Below, piece by piece: positions 1 through 9,987 of a stretch of DNA of 64,000 nt (the stretch's first letter is position 1; each line of letters begins with the position of its first letter). The notes beneath the pieces were generated by a model that ran no database searches, was not told the DNA's origin, and worked only from the letters and a program-made list of their open reading frames with translations. Both the position numbers and the translations under genes were made by a program. Origin of the DNA: Azospirillum sp. RU38E (lineage in GTDB: Bacteria; Pseudomonadota; Alphaproteobacteria; Azospirillales; Azospirillaceae); contig NZ_FZOI01000012.1 in the NCBI RefSeq assembly GCF_900188385.1, forward strand, positions 1 to 64,000, read 5' to 3'.

Positions 1-441
1 GAGACTGCAAATCCATCGTCGGCAGCGGCGCCGCCGTCGTTGGTGGAGCGCTTTCTAAACACCTCCAACCAACCCGTCAACCGTTTTTTTCACCGTTCCA
101 AACTTTTTTCTCCGCAGCGCCGAAACGCTACAAAAAGCATAGAACCAACCCGGTCAACGGACCATCAAGCAATCAACCCACCAGACCCAAGTCCAGCAGA
201 CAAACCGCCCAACAGTACGATAGATCAATCCACTTGTCCGAAGGCCGAAGCCTTCCAAGAACCGTCGGTGATACTGGCCAAAACCACCATCACCCCGCCC
301 CACAACTTGACAAACCAACCGGCCCGTCGTCGTGGGAGGCGCTTAATAGGCGAACAAAAATTAGGATGCAAGCGGTTTTTTAGGTGGACGTGCCCTATCC
401 CAAAACATACCGATCAGAACCCACCCGCATAATCGACGCAA
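1..441. other. Intergenic stretch without a supported gene
   Basis: Open frames here have low-complexity, non-protein-like translations and no convincing ribosome binding site. The stretch is less GC-rich than the rest of the window. It holds two loosely similar segments, near 33-60 and 328-356, each starting CCGTCGT and followed by a T-run (TTTTTTT near 84 and TTTTTT near 376). They might be remnants of terminators or of a repeat, but I cannot identify them. Confidence 0.4.
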
Positions 442-1578
442 TCAACGCGGTTCAGCCGCGGAACCTGATTTCCACACCTCAACCCGATCCACGGCATTGC
501 GGCGCAGGCTTTCATAATAGAGCCCGTAATCGAACCGATGATAGCTGCCCCAAAGCACACTCAGCGCATCATAAAAGCCCTTTTGGAACCAGGGAAGCTC
601 CACCAGCACAACGCCATCCTTGGTTTCCGCCCCCACCAAGCCCGGTTGCGGGGCCGGCAAGGCAATGGCCGGGACGGTATCGGAGGGTACAGCCGGGGGG
701 AATGGCATGCTGCCCGGGTTTGCGGCGGCATCGGCCTTGCCATCGCGCCGCCAGCTCAGTGGATTGACGACAACCGCCGGCGCATTTCCGTGGATATAAG
801 CATCGCCCCACCAGTAACGGGGATTTTCGATTAACGTAGCCATAGAGAAAAGGCCAGGCTGGTTGACGTTCCAGGAGATCAGGCATCCGGTCTGGCTCGG
901 CTGATCACAGATAGGCAGGCCAATATCGGCAAAGCTGCTGGGAACATAGGCACCGATGGCATAAACGACCACCAGCCGTTGCTGCACTGGTTTGCCCAGC
1001 ACCTCATCCTGCAAAAGCCGGATCATGTGGCCGGTGCCCTGGCTGTGCGATGCCAGAATCAACGGACGACCGTCATTATGCTTTTCCAAATAATACAGGA
1101 AGGCCCGGCGCAGATCATTATACGCGACTGTCAAAGGGCCGTCATGAGCCAGCCCCACCAGCGAGGACTGGCGGTAGCGCGGGGCATAAATCCGGCAACA
1201 GCCGTTGAAAACGCTGGCCTGATTGAGCAGGACCGGCGCGCTTAACGCCGCCGGCATATCAATAGGCACATTCCAGCGATCGTTAGAGGTGTAGGTCGTA
1301 GGATGTATGAAAAACACATCCGCCGGGGCCGTTGCCTCGTCAACCGCCTCATCCCCGGCAGGCACCGACCTTTCCAGCCCGTTGCGCCACGGAAAGGCCA
1401 GCCAGGCTTCGCGGGCGCTATAATCCGGTGCCGCAGGGGCGGCTGTTTCCTCAAACGGGGCCGGCGGTTCACGGAAGGATAAGGGTGGCCTGGAACAGGC
1501 TGCTGTCAGCCCGACCAAGCCCAGAATGGCAGCAAGACGAAACGCGTACCGACCGAAACTGCGGTTCCGCGGCGGCAT
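442..1578 (-). CDS. DUF3089-family alpha/beta-hydrolase-like lipoprotein
   Basis: About 378 residues. The N-terminus has a basic start, a hydrophobic segment (AAILGLVGLT) and a Cys in TAACSRPP, consistent with an exported, possibly lipid-anchored envelope protein. The body matches the DUF3089 pattern: an early FFIHPTTY segment, then LASHSQGTGHM, whose SHSQG is a nucleophile elbow (GxSxG-like) of an alpha/beta hydrolase. The substrate is unknown. I place the start at 1578, not at the upstream in-frame codon at 1680, because a strong AGGGAGG lies just upstream and the signal peptide begins there. It runs leftward and ends in the gene-poor left edge. The TetR gene next to it is also leftward, about 110 bp away. 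Confidence 0.8.
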   Translation of the reverse strand: MPPRNRSFGRYAFRLAAILGLVGLTAACSRPPLSFREPPAPFEETAAPAAPDYSAREAWLAFPWRNGLERSVPAGDEAVDEATAPADVFFIHPTTYTSNDRWNVPIDMPAALSAPVLLNQASVFNGCCRIYAPRYRQSSLVGLAHDGPLTVAYNDLRRAFLYYLEKHNDGRPLILASHSQGTGHMIRLLQDEVLGKPVQQRLVVVYAIGAYVPSSFADIGLPICDQPSQTGCLISWNVNQPGLFSMATLIENPRYWWGDAYIHGNAPAVVVNPLSWRRDGKADAAANPGSMPFPPAVPSDTVPAIALPAPQPGLVGAETKDGVVLVELPWFQKGFYDALSVLWGSYHRFDYGLYYESLRRNAVDRVEVWKSGSAAEPR

Positions 1579-1688
1579 GATGATACCTCCCTGATGAGTG
1601 GGATTCCCTTTAAACGGGATAATCCTCGTTCGGCTTGGATGGTGTTTCCCGGCAAGTCCGCCAGCGGCGCACCACGGCACCTTGTACT

Positions 1689-2420
1689 TTACGGTTTACT
1701 CGAACTTCCCTTGGCGGGACCACACAGGGCTTCCACGCTGGCGGCCATCGCCTTGGCGAAGCGGGCGGACAGCTCCGCTGCATCACCGGAACTGACGAGC
1801 CCCTGGGACAATTCATCAATACGGCGGGTATCCGCCAGCGAATAGGTATAGGCCCCAGTCAGGAACTGGAAACTCCAGTAAATATCCTTTTCCTGGGCAT
1901 GCGGCAGAACACGACGCATCAAGGCGATCATCCGCAGGGAAATTACATTGAACGCCTCCGACATGAACTGTCGAAGTTGGGGTGAGTTGTTGATGTGGGC
2001 GACGATGGTGCAGTAATTCTTCCAACCGGCATCGCGTGACATCATCTCAAAACCCGTCTGCACAAAAGCTTGGATCACCCCCTCCAGCGTCATGGCATCA
2101 CCCATTTCCGCTTCATAGGTATCGAACACCTTCATGCGGATAGCGTTCACGACGGTGGCCCGCCGCTCAATCACCTCCGAAAACAGGCCTGCCTTGTCGT
2201 TGAAATAATAGCGCATCAACTGTGCCGGGATCCCGCTGCGCTTTGCGACCTCATTCAAGCTGACGCCGCCATAGCCCAGTTCCGCAAAGGCAGCCTCTGC
2301 GGAATCTAGGATTTGCGTCATCGACGCCTCCCGCCGTTCCGCCTGGGAACGCCTTGTGCGCCGACCAGGGGCCAGATCCGGGGCATCATCAATGGCTTCA
2401 GACAGGCGTGACGTCATCAT
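1689..2420 (-). CDS. TetR/AcrR-family transcriptional regulator
   Basis: 243 residues. After about 30 charged residues an N-terminal TetR helix-turn-helix runs from about residue 35 to 85 (ILDSAEAAFAELGYGGVSL, then EVAKRSGIPAQLMRYYFNDK). The alpha-helical C-terminal ligand domain has no residues that name an inducer. It is divergent from the TonB receptor starting at 2612, with a 191-bp shared control region, so it probably regulates that receptor and the catabolic genes behind it; this is inference from position. The family normally represses and is released by a small ligand. Confidence 0.88.
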   Translation of the reverse strand: MMTSRLSEAIDDAPDLAPGRRTRRSQAERREASMTQILDSAEAAFAELGYGGVSLNEVAKRSGIPAQLMRYYFNDKAGLFSEVIERRATVVNAIRMKVFDTYEAEMGDAMTLEGVIQAFVQTGFEMMSRDAGWKNYCTIVAHINNSPQLRQFMSEAFNVISLRMIALMRRVLPHAQEKDIYWSFQFLTGAYTYSLADTRRIDELSQGLVSSGDAAELSARFAKAMAASVEALCGPAKGSSSKP

Positions 2421-2611
2421 GGCAACACCTTAGCCAATCCGCCTTTTCGATGCAACTTCATTAATTTCTTTTTTTTAAAGAAAAAACTTGACGGTAAATC
2501 CGACCGAGGTCACGGTGAATGCGCAAGGATGCAAAGGATCGGTCACCGCGAAGCAGAACCGACCGGCAACTGGCGGAAAACAAATAATCAAATGAATGTG
2601 GGAGGAAACGG
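2421..2611. promoter_or_regulatory. Divergent control region between TetR gene and TonB receptor
   Basis: It holds an AT-rich inverted repeat (TTTCTTT near 2465 and AAAGAAA near 2478), then TTGACG at about 2488 as a possible -35 for the rightward operon and a 9-bp palindrome TCACGGTGA near 2510. Any of these could be the TetR operator; the sequence alone does not decide. A strong GGGAGGAAACGG precedes the receptor ATG. Confidence 0.35.
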
Positions 2612-5455
2612 ATGCGACTTTCATGGTCGTCAGCCCTGGGGCTGACCGCCTTGGCCTGTGTCCAGGCCAATGCCCAAACGGCATCGAGCCCGGCGAACAG
2701 CGACAGTTCCATTCTGGAAGAGATTGTCGTTACCGGTTCACGTGCCATCCGCAATGGGGCGCAGGCACCAACACCGGTAACCGTGGTCAGCGTGGATGAG
2801 CTGCAGGCGGGGGCACCGGGTACCATCGCACAGGGCTTGAACCAGCTTCCGGTATTCCAGGGTTCCACCAACGCCGCATCCGGCCAGCTTTCCGCCACCG
2901 GTCCCAATTCCGGCAGTTTTCTCAACCTCCGCAACCTGGGCGCACAGCGCACGCTGCTGCTGCTTGATGGGCGGCGCACGGCACCATCCACTATTACCGG
3001 TACCACAGATACCAACACCCTGCCCCAGGAACTGGTGAAGCGGGTGGATGTGGTTACCGGCGGCGCGTCAGCAGCCTATGGTTCCGACGCTGTGGCAGGC
3101 GTGGTGAATTTCGTTCTGGATACCCACTTCACCGGCATCAAGGCCAGTGCCGAAGGCAGCCTGACCACCTATGGCGACAATGGCACGCAGAAATATAGCC
3201 TGACCGGCGGCGACAGCTTTGCCGGCGGACGCGGCCATATCGTGGTCAGCGGTTCCTATTATGACTCCGATGGGGTGAAAAGTGTTCGTGACCGCCCTTT
3301 CGGGCGTGACGCCAATGTGGTTGTGACCAACCCAGCCAACCCGACCGAAAGCATTATGGTCGGCAATTACAGCAGCAGTTTCTTCGCCGATGGCGGCCTG
3401 ATCTATGGCGGCACCGGGCTGGGCATGGGCACGCAGCAATTTGCGGCCGATGGCAGCGTCGTCCCCTTCAATGCCGGCACCATCGTGGATGGGGAACTGG
3501 TGGGCGGCCAGGGATCGGTCGCCAGCCAGACGCTGTTGGCTGCTGTGCGCTCCAAAAGCCTGTTCAGCCATGCTGAATATGAGGTGACGCCAGAACTGAC
3601 GGCCTTTGTCGAAGGCAGTTATGCCAGCGTACATAACCGGTATAGGCAGACCGAGAATTTCCATATCCCCGGCTTCAACGCCCCCACCATCCTGCTGGGC
3701 AATCCCTATATACCGGCAGCGCTGCAGGCGACGATGATCGCCAATGGGCAGGTCGGGTTCCAGTTGGGGCGGCTGAATCTGGATATGCCGGCATCGGTGG
3801 CCGATGCCACCAACCAGACCTACAACGCCGTTACCGGCTTCAATTACGAATTCGCCCCTGATTGGGAGTTGGATGCCTATTATCAATATGGAAGCAACCG
3901 GCAGCGCATCAAAACCGAGAACAACCTGAATTACGCGCGGTTCTTCGCCGCCGTTGATGCCGTGCGCGACCCAACCACTGGTAACACGGTATGCCGCGTC
4001 ACGCTGACCAATCCCGGCCGTTATCCCGGCTGCGTGCCGCTGAACCTGATCGGATCGGGCAGCCCGTCGGATGAAGCCATCGCCTATGTGCAGGGTACCG
4101 CCTATTACAAGGCCGATGTCTCCCGGCAGGTGGCCGCTATGACGGTGCGCGGCACCCCATTTGAATTGCCCGCCGGGGACGTCAGCTTCGCCGCTGGCTT
4201 TGAATATCGCCGCGAGGAGGTGAAGCAGGTTTCCGACGAGATTGCGCAGACGCCGGTCTCATCCGTCGGTCTGCGCCTCGTGCCGGCCCAGGTGCTGGCC
4301 AGCCCTGGCGGCTGGCAGTTGACCAATATCCAGCCGATCAGTGGCTCCTATGATATTCGCGAAGTCTTCAGCGAGGTGGATGTGCCCCTGCTGCGAGATC
4401 TGCCCCTGGCCCATTCGCTGAGCGCCAATGCCGCCATCCGCTATACCGACTACAGCACCAGCGGTGGGGTGACGACCTGGAAGGTGGGCAGCGTCTGGCA
4501 ACCGGTGGAGAGTGTGACGCTGCGGGGTACGGTTTCCCGCGACATCCGCGCGCCGAACATCTCCGAGCTTTATTCGCCGGCGGTGCAGGCATCGCTGACC
4601 ACGGTGAAGGACACGCTGAACAACGTCTCCGCCAATGTGCTGGTTAGCGAGGTGGGCAATCCCGATCTACAGCCGGAAGAAACCGACACCTATACGACCG
4701 GCATCGTCTTCCGGGCGGGTGAAAACAAGAATTTCACCGCCTCGGTCGATTACTACAACATCGATGTCAGCAACGTGATCAGCCGGTATACCGGCCAGCG
4801 CACCATTGATTTGTGTGCAGCGTCCGACGGCACCGGTTCCATCTGCTCCAACCTGATTTATTCCAATCCCACAGCGCGCACCGGGCTGATCCGCATCATC
4901 ACCCCACAATTGAATCTCAGCGCGCTGAAGACCAACGGGCTGGATTTCGAAGTCGGCTACAATACAGACCTGTCTGACTGGTCCTCCGTGCTGGAGGGTA
5001 CGCTCTCCCTGCGCGGGCTGGCGACATACCTGATCGATTACACGCGGATTGAGCCTGGCGCAGAGCCGATCGATGCCACCGGCGTGGTCGGCGGCATCTA
5101 TTCCAACCCACGCCTATCCGCCAAGCTCAGCGCCACTTACACCAAAGGTGATTTCACACTGTTCCTGCAGGAACGCTTCATCGGTTCCGGCAAATTCCAG
5201 GCGGGTACGGAAGTCTATAATCCCGCCCTGGCCGACAACCATGTGTCGGCTGTCGCCTATACCGATATCAGCGCGCGGCAAGCATTCGACATGGGCGGTG
5301 GCAAGGTGGAGTTTTTCGCCACGGTCAACAACCTGTTCAACAAGCAGCCCCCTGCCCTGCCGTTCGGCACCTTCAACGTCGTCTACCCGACCAATCCGCA
5401 GCTTTACGACATTCTGGGTCGCAACTTCACTGCCGGTTTCCGGGCAGTGTTTTAA
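2612..5455 (+). CDS. TonB-dependent outer-membrane receptor
   Basis: 947 residues. A signal peptide of about 21 residues ends at ANAQ, followed by a TonB-box-like ILEEIVVTG. The plug domain (about residues 40-170) contains LRNLGAQRTLLLLDGRR and VTGGASAAYGSDAVAGVVN, both typical of the family. The rest is a 22-strand-type barrel ending in aromatic Phe (FRAVF). It imports a scarce substrate with energy from TonB-ExbB-ExbD. The start follows an excellent Shine-Dalgarno (GGGAGGAAACGG). It is the first gene of a five-gene run with peptidase-like enzymes and a carrier, so a peptide-like or acyl-peptide-like ligand is plausible. The ligand cannot be read from the sequence. Confidence 0.93.
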   Translation: MRLSWSSALGLTALACVQANAQTASSPANSDSSILEEIVVTGSRAIRNGAQAPTPVTVVSVDELQAGAPGTIAQGLNQLPVFQGSTNAASGQLSATGPNSGSFLNLRNLGAQRTLLLLDGRRTAPSTITGTTDTNTLPQELVKRVDVVTGGASAAYGSDAVAGVVNFVLDTHFTGIKASAEGSLTTYGDNGTQKYSLTGGDSFAGGRGHIVVSGSYYDSDGVKSVRDRPFGRDANVVVTNPANPTESIMVGNYSSSFFADGGLIYGGTGLGMGTQQFAADGSVVPFNAGTIVDGELVGGQGSVASQTLLAAVRSKSLFSHAEYEVTPELTAFVEGSYASVHNRYRQTENFHIPGFNAPTILLGNPYIPAALQATMIANGQVGFQLGRLNLDMPASVADATNQTYNAVTGFNYEFAPDWELDAYYQYGSNRQRIKTENNLNYARFFAAVDAVRDPTTGNTVCRVTLTNPGRYPGCVPLNLIGSGSPSDEAIAYVQGTAYYKADVSRQVAAMTVRGTPFELPAGDVSFAAGFEYRREEVKQVSDEIAQTPVSSVGLRLVPAQVLASPGGWQLTNIQPISGSYDIREVFSEVDVPLLRDLPLAHSLSANAAIRYTDYSTSGGVTTWKVGSVWQPVESVTLRGTVSRDIRAPNISELYSPAVQASLTTVKDTLNNVSANVLVSEVGNPDLQPEETDTYTTGIVFRAGENKNFTASVDYYNIDVSNVISRYTGQRTIDLCAASDGTGSICSNLIYSNPTARTGLIRIITPQLNLSALKTNGLDFEVGYNTDLSDWSSVLEGTLSLRGLATYLIDYTRIEPGAEPIDATGVVGGIYSNPRLSAKLSATYTKGDFTLFLQERFIGSGKFQAGTEVYNPALADNHVSAVAYTDISARQAFDMGGGKVEFFATVNNLFNKQPPALPFGTFNVVYPTNPQLYDILGRNFTAGFRAVF

Positions 5456-5482
5456 GCACGGCGGCAAAAAGGATCAGACACC

Positions 5483-7057
5483 ATGCCCCTTTCCAAACAT
5501 GGCCGCGGAGCAAGCTGGCGACTGACCCGGCGTGATCTGTTGACCAGTGTCGCCGCCCTGACCACGGCCCCGCTGTCAGTAGCCATGGCGGGTGGGACGG
5601 TATCCAGCCTCAATGACGATGATATTATGACCTGGGCCAAGGCCATGTATGCGCTGGGGGCCGCGGACCGTTATGGCTATCGGATGCCGGGCACGGCATC
5701 TGATCATGCCAATGCCAACTATATCGCCGACGAACTGCGCAAGCTGGGGCTGGTGGATGTGATGCTGGAACCCGTTCCGGTGGCCATCGCCTTCCCCGAC
5801 CGCTGGTCACTGGAACTCCACCAGGATGGCAAGCGGGAAGCGCTGCCCTGCTCCTTCCTGCGCTATGCCGGCTACACTGTGCCTGAAGGCCTGACCGCAG
5901 AACTTGTTCATGTCGGCGATGGCAAGGCAGCGGATTTTGCCGCCCAGGATGTGCGCGGCAAAATCGTGATGGTGGATATCGGCCTGCCCGGCAAGGCACC
6001 ACGCGTAGGGGCGGATTATTATGTCCTGGACCGCGACGGCACCATCCCCCAGGACGAGGCGAATTTCGCTTGGCCGCCGGCCAACCTCGCCGCCTCCTAC
6101 AAGCTTGCCGTACAGCACGGGGCTGCCGGCTGGATCGGCATTCTGGACCTGTTCGGGGATGATACGGCTGAATATCATCACTGGTACGCGGGTTATGAAT
6201 TGCCGGCGGTCACCATCAGCGCCCGGACAGGGGATCGGCTACGCCGGTCCCTGTCACCTGGCACGAAAGCGACCATCACGCTGACCGGCACACGCGGCCA
6301 GGGCACCAGCTTCAACGTCTATGGCACCCTGCCGGGGCGCAAGCGTGACGGATATGTGCTGGTCAAAAGCCACCATGATGGCTGGGCCACCAACGAGGCA
6401 TCGGGATCGGCCGTGACATTGGCCGTGGCCCACCTGTTAAGCCACCAGAAGGCCACTCCGCTGGACCGGGATGTTCTGTTTTTCTTCCGCGCCAGCCATT
6501 TCGGTGTGGGCTGGACCATCTTCCCTGAAGAGCGGAATATGTCAGTGGCGGATGCCACACGCATCTATGGCCTTGATCCGGGCTGGGAGAAATTCTCCAG
6601 CAAGCTGCGCGAGCTGCTGCCGCAGATCGTGGCGGCCAACAATATTGAAATGATGGGCCGCCAGTACCGCCCTGCCAAACCCGGCAGCACCGGCGATGGC
6701 TGGGTGCCGACCGATCTGGCCTCCATCCGATACTGGGGCGTGACCGGACCGGAGGGCGGGGCGAACCCGGTGCTGTTGGATACCGTGCGGGGAGCCATCG
6801 ACCGCCATGATCTGGACCGGTCCCGCATCTCCAACTTCCTGCTGGGGGATGGCTGGGATCTGACGCAGCATGGCATTCCGCTGGTCAACTGCATTTCCCA
6901 CAATATCTACCAGTTTACGCCCAAGGATACGCCGGAAACCATCCTGCGGGACAAGCTGCTGGATATGGCCCTGGCCTTTGCCGATATCGTGCGGGCACAG
7001 GATGCCGCCGGGGCCGCCGCCCTGCGCCCGGCCACCTATGTGCCGTTTCCCCACTGA
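5483..7057 (+). CDS. Tat-exported M28-fold peptidase-like protein with degenerate metal site
   Basis: 524 residues. The N-terminus carries a twin-arginine signal (LTRRDLLTSVAAL), so it is folded before export to the periplasm. Residues about 120-280 look like a protease-associated insert, and the rest resembles family M28 zinc aminopeptidases. The first ligand motif survives as SHHDGW. The next Asp is Glu (NEASG), the EE pair expected after the following strand is replaced (FFFRASHFG), and the final His of the usual YHT..DT motif is lost (YQFTPKDTPE). It may therefore be a non-classical hydrolase or a binding protein. It sits 27 bp after the receptor gene, and an AAAGGA precedes its ATG. Confidence 0.75.
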   Translation: MPLSKHGRGASWRLTRRDLLTSVAALTTAPLSVAMAGGTVSSLNDDDIMTWAKAMYALGAADRYGYRMPGTASDHANANYIADELRKLGLVDVMLEPVPVAIAFPDRWSLELHQDGKREALPCSFLRYAGYTVPEGLTAELVHVGDGKAADFAAQDVRGKIVMVDIGLPGKAPRVGADYYVLDRDGTIPQDEANFAWPPANLAASYKLAVQHGAAGWIGILDLFGDDTAEYHHWYAGYELPAVTISARTGDRLRRSLSPGTKATITLTGTRGQGTSFNVYGTLPGRKRDGYVLVKSHHDGWATNEASGSAVTLAVAHLLSHQKATPLDRDVLFFFRASHFGVGWTIFPEERNMSVADATRIYGLDPGWEKFSSKLRELLPQIVAANNIEMMGRQYRPAKPGSTGDGWVPTDLASIRYWGVTGPEGGANPVLLDTVRGAIDRHDLDRSRISNFLLGDGWDLTQHGIPLVNCISHNIYQFTPKDTPETILRDKLLDMALAFADIVRAQDAAGAAALRPATYVPFPH

Positions 7058-7089
7058 TCCGTCTGTCCCGCCGTCCCTTGTGAGGGTCC

Positions 7090-8550
7090 ATGCGCGTCTT
7101 TACCGGTTCCATCGCGACGGAAACCAACAGTTTCGCACCGATCCCCACAGGACGGGCGGCGTTTGCGGAATTCTATTATCCGGGCGGCAGCCGGACGGCC
7201 CGACCGGGCCCGTTCGGTTCCCCGCTGCTGCTGGTGCGCGATCAATGCGCCGCCCTGGGCTGGGAACTGGTGGAAGGGCTTGTGACCTTCGCCCAACCCG
7301 GCGGGCTGGTGGACCGCAAGGTTTATGAAGGGCTGCGCGACCAGTTGCTGGGCGACCTACGCGCCGCCGGACCGGTGGATATCGTCTTTCTGGTACTGCA
7401 CGGCGCCATGGTGGCTGACGGTTATCCAGATTGCGAAGGCGATATCCTGCGCCGCGTGCGGGCGATTACCGGCCCGGACACCATCATCGGCGTGGAGCTG
7501 GACCCGCATTGCCATCTGACGGATGCGATGATGCAGGCTGCCGATCTGCTGGTGTGTTTCAAGGAATATCCGCATACAGACATCCCGGATCGCGCAGCAG
7601 AACTGTGGCGGCTTTGCGTGGCGGCAAGCCAGAAACGCTGCCGCCCGGTGATGCGGCAATTCGATTGCCGCATGCTGAACCTCTATTACACCAGCCTTCC
7701 CGATATGGCGGGCTTTGTCGCCCGCATGAAGCAGGTGGAAAAGCGACCGGGCATCCTGTCGGTTTCCCTGGTGCATGGCTTCCCTTGGGCTGATGTGCCG
7801 GACACTGGCACCAAGATATTGGTGATTACCGATGACAGTCCCGAACTGGCGGATGCTGTGGCCGAACAGTTGGGCCACGCGCTGATCGACATGCGCGACC
7901 GCACGATGGGAATTGTGCTGGATTGCCAGCAGGCCGCTAACGCCGTGCTGGCGGGGGCTGCGCGCCCGGTGGTGCTCGCCGATGGGGCGGATAATCCTGG
8001 CATCGGGGCCCCAGGGGATTCAACCTATCTGATCCATGCCTGCCTGCAAGCCGGCATTACCGGTCTGGCCGTCGCCTTCCTGTGGGATGCGGCGGCAGTG
8101 CAAGCCGCGATGGCGGCGGGGGTTGAGGCGGAAATCACCCTGCATATTGGCGGCAAGGCCTGCGACCTTTCCGGGCCGCCGCTGGAAATGCGGGTCCGGG
8201 TCGACCGGATCGTGGAAAATGCCATCTATGGCTTCGAACTGGGGCAGATGCCACTGGGCGATGTGGCGGTTGTCAGTGGCCAGGGCGTGACATTCGTGCT
8301 GACCAGCCTGCGCAGCCAATGTTTCAGCCCCAATGCCTTCAGTGATTTCGGGGTCGATTTGGACCGCCATCCGGTGCTGCTGGTGAAATCCACCCAGCAT
8401 TTCCGCGCCTGGTTTGCCCCGATGGCCGGCACCATCCTGTCGGTCGCCGCCCCCGGCGTCGGCACATTGGATTTCCGGGCACTGGTATATCAGCACATTC
8501 AACGACCGATCTGGCCGCTGGACGATATCCACCCGCCCGTCAGCCGATAA
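7090..8550 (+). CDS. M81-family metallopeptidase (microcystinase C / MlrC-like)
   Basis: 486 residues. The N-terminus (IATETNSFAPIPTG) and the metal-site region GVELDPHCHLTDAM match the MlrC/DUF1485 family, followed by the MlrC C-terminal domain (about residues 300-480). Known family members cleave linear tetrapeptide and Adda-containing products during microcystin breakdown in sphingomonads; most homologues act on unknown peptides or amides. No signal peptide is visible, so it should act in the cytoplasm. It starts 32 bp after the M28-like gene with a GAGGG upstream, and belongs to the same operon. It probably hydrolyses the imported compound after the carrier at 8587 brings it inside. Family assignment is firm; substrate is not. 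Confidence 0.88.
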   Translation: MRVFTGSIATETNSFAPIPTGRAAFAEFYYPGGSRTARPGPFGSPLLLVRDQCAALGWELVEGLVTFAQPGGLVDRKVYEGLRDQLLGDLRAAGPVDIVFLVLHGAMVADGYPDCEGDILRRVRAITGPDTIIGVELDPHCHLTDAMMQAADLLVCFKEYPHTDIPDRAAELWRLCVAASQKRCRPVMRQFDCRMLNLYYTSLPDMAGFVARMKQVEKRPGILSVSLVHGFPWADVPDTGTKILVITDDSPELADAVAEQLGHALIDMRDRTMGIVLDCQQAANAVLAGAARPVVLADGADNPGIGAPGDSTYLIHACLQAGITGLAVAFLWDAAAVQAAMAAGVEAEITLHIGGKACDLSGPPLEMRVRVDRIVENAIYGFELGQMPLGDVAVVSGQGVTFVLTSLRSQCFSPNAFSDFGVDLDRHPVLLVKSTQHFRAWFAPMAGTILSVAAPGVGTLDFRALVYQHIQRPIWPLDDIHPPVSR

Positions 8551-8586
8551 ACCACCCAACCAAAACAGTCGGACAGGAGGAAATGC

Positions 8587-9918
8587 ATGGATGGGAAGGG
8601 CCCAATTGCCGTACCCCAGAACAGGGCTGGTCCCTTCTGGATGCCGAAGGCCACATCATCACCGGGATATCGCTGGTTCGTCCTGGTTCTTTTGACCTTT
8701 GTCTATGTGCTGAATTTCCTGGATCGGCAACTTCTCTCCATCCTGGCCAAGCCGATCCAGGATGATTTGCAGGTGACGGATGGTCAGTTAGGTCTGCTGG
8801 GCGGGCTCTATTTCGCCCTGTTCTATTGCGGGATTTCTCTGCCCGTCGCGTGGTTTGCCGACCGCGGCAACCGGGTGCGTGTGCTGAGTGTGGCCTGCGC
8901 CTTGTGGAGTGCGGCAACGGTCGCCAGCGGGCTGGCCGGCTCCTATGCCCAACTGGTGTTGGCGCGTATGGCCGTGGGTGTGGGCGAAGCAGGCGGTGCC
9001 CCGCCATCCTATGCCATCCTGTCTGATTACTTCCCGCCGCAACAGCGGGGCCGGGCGCTGGGTCTGTTCAACCTGGCTCCGCCCATTGGCCAGGCGTTGG
9101 GCGTGGCCTTTGGTGCCACCCTGGCCGCCCTTTATGATTGGCGTCTGGCCTTCATTGTACTGGGGGCCGTCGGCGTCGTTGCGGCGGTAATCGTCTGGGG
9201 CACGGTGCGGGAACCGGCACGCGGTGCCAGCGACCCGGTTGGCAACAAGGCAACAACGACAGGCCACCGGGCCAGCTTCTGGCAGGGTGCGCGTGATTTC
9301 TTCCGTCGTCCGGCATTGTCACTGGTGGCGCTGGCCTCCGGGGCTACACAGTTCATCACCTATGGCATGGCGAATTTCGCGGTGCTTTTCCTGATGCGGG
9401 AAAAGGGGATGGGGCTGGCGGATGTAGCGCTTTACTTCTCCCTGCTGGTGGGGGTGGCGGTCGGTGGCGGCATCTTTGTTTCCGGCTGGCTGGTGGACCG
9501 GTTGGGCCGGCGCTGGCCCAGCGCCTTCGCCCTGGTGCCTGCTGGTGCCCTAGCCCTGGCCACCCCTTTCTATATCGGCTTCGTGCATGTGCCGGACTGG
9601 CAGACGGCCATGCTGTTTCTTGCCATCCCGTTTTTCCTGAATTTCTTCTACCTCACCCCGGCCATCACCCAGGTGCAGAACGCCGTACCCGCCTATCAGC
9701 GCACATTGGCAGGCGCCCTGCTGCTGCTGGTGATGAACCTGATCGGCCTGGGCCTGGGACCAACATATCTAGGCGCGATGAGCGACCATTTCCGCAGCGG
9801 CGGTGCCGACAATCCCTTGCAAATGGCCTTTTACAGCCTGCTGCCCTTCTACCTGATCGCCATCGCGATCTATGTGGCGCTGGCCTTCGCCATCAACCGC
9901 GAACGGAAAGCCGCGTGA
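8587..9918 (+). CDS. MFS transporter, spinster-like
   Basis: 443 residues with about 12 hydrophobic segments. Early motifs FLDRQLLSILAKPIQ and ADRGNRVRVLSV, and VGVGEAGGAPPSYAILSDYF in helices 4-5, match the spinster-type branch of the major facilitator superfamily, which includes hexuronate, aromatic-acid and peptide-like carriers. The start follows AGGAGGA with 7-bp spacing. Position between the MlrC-like hydrolase and the acyl-CoA ligase suggests inner-membrane uptake of the compound admitted by the TonB receptor. Export of a product cannot be excluded. Confidence 0.88.
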   Translation: MDGKGPIAVPQNRAGPFWMPKATSSPGYRWFVLVLLTFVYVLNFLDRQLLSILAKPIQDDLQVTDGQLGLLGGLYFALFYCGISLPVAWFADRGNRVRVLSVACALWSAATVASGLAGSYAQLVLARMAVGVGEAGGAPPSYAILSDYFPPQQRGRALGLFNLAPPIGQALGVAFGATLAALYDWRLAFIVLGAVGVVAAVIVWGTVREPARGASDPVGNKATTTGHRASFWQGARDFFRRPALSLVALASGATQFITYGMANFAVLFLMREKGMGLADVALYFSLLVGVAVGGGIFVSGWLVDRLGRRWPSAFALVPAGALALATPFYIGFVHVPDWQTAMLFLAIPFFLNFFYLTPAITQVQNAVPAYQRTLAGALLLLVMNLIGLGLGPTYLGAMSDHFRSGGADNPLQMAFYSLLPFYLIAIAIYVALAFAINRERKAA

Positions 9919-9987
9919 CCCAGTTTTCGCGGGCTGCCGGCCTTATGCCGCCCCAAATCCCCACCCGCCCGACCCGGTGACACGACC

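Noticed and set aside
40-432. 130-codon plus-strand frame at the left edge
   Set aside because: Low-complexity translation, no Shine-Dalgarno and no domain.
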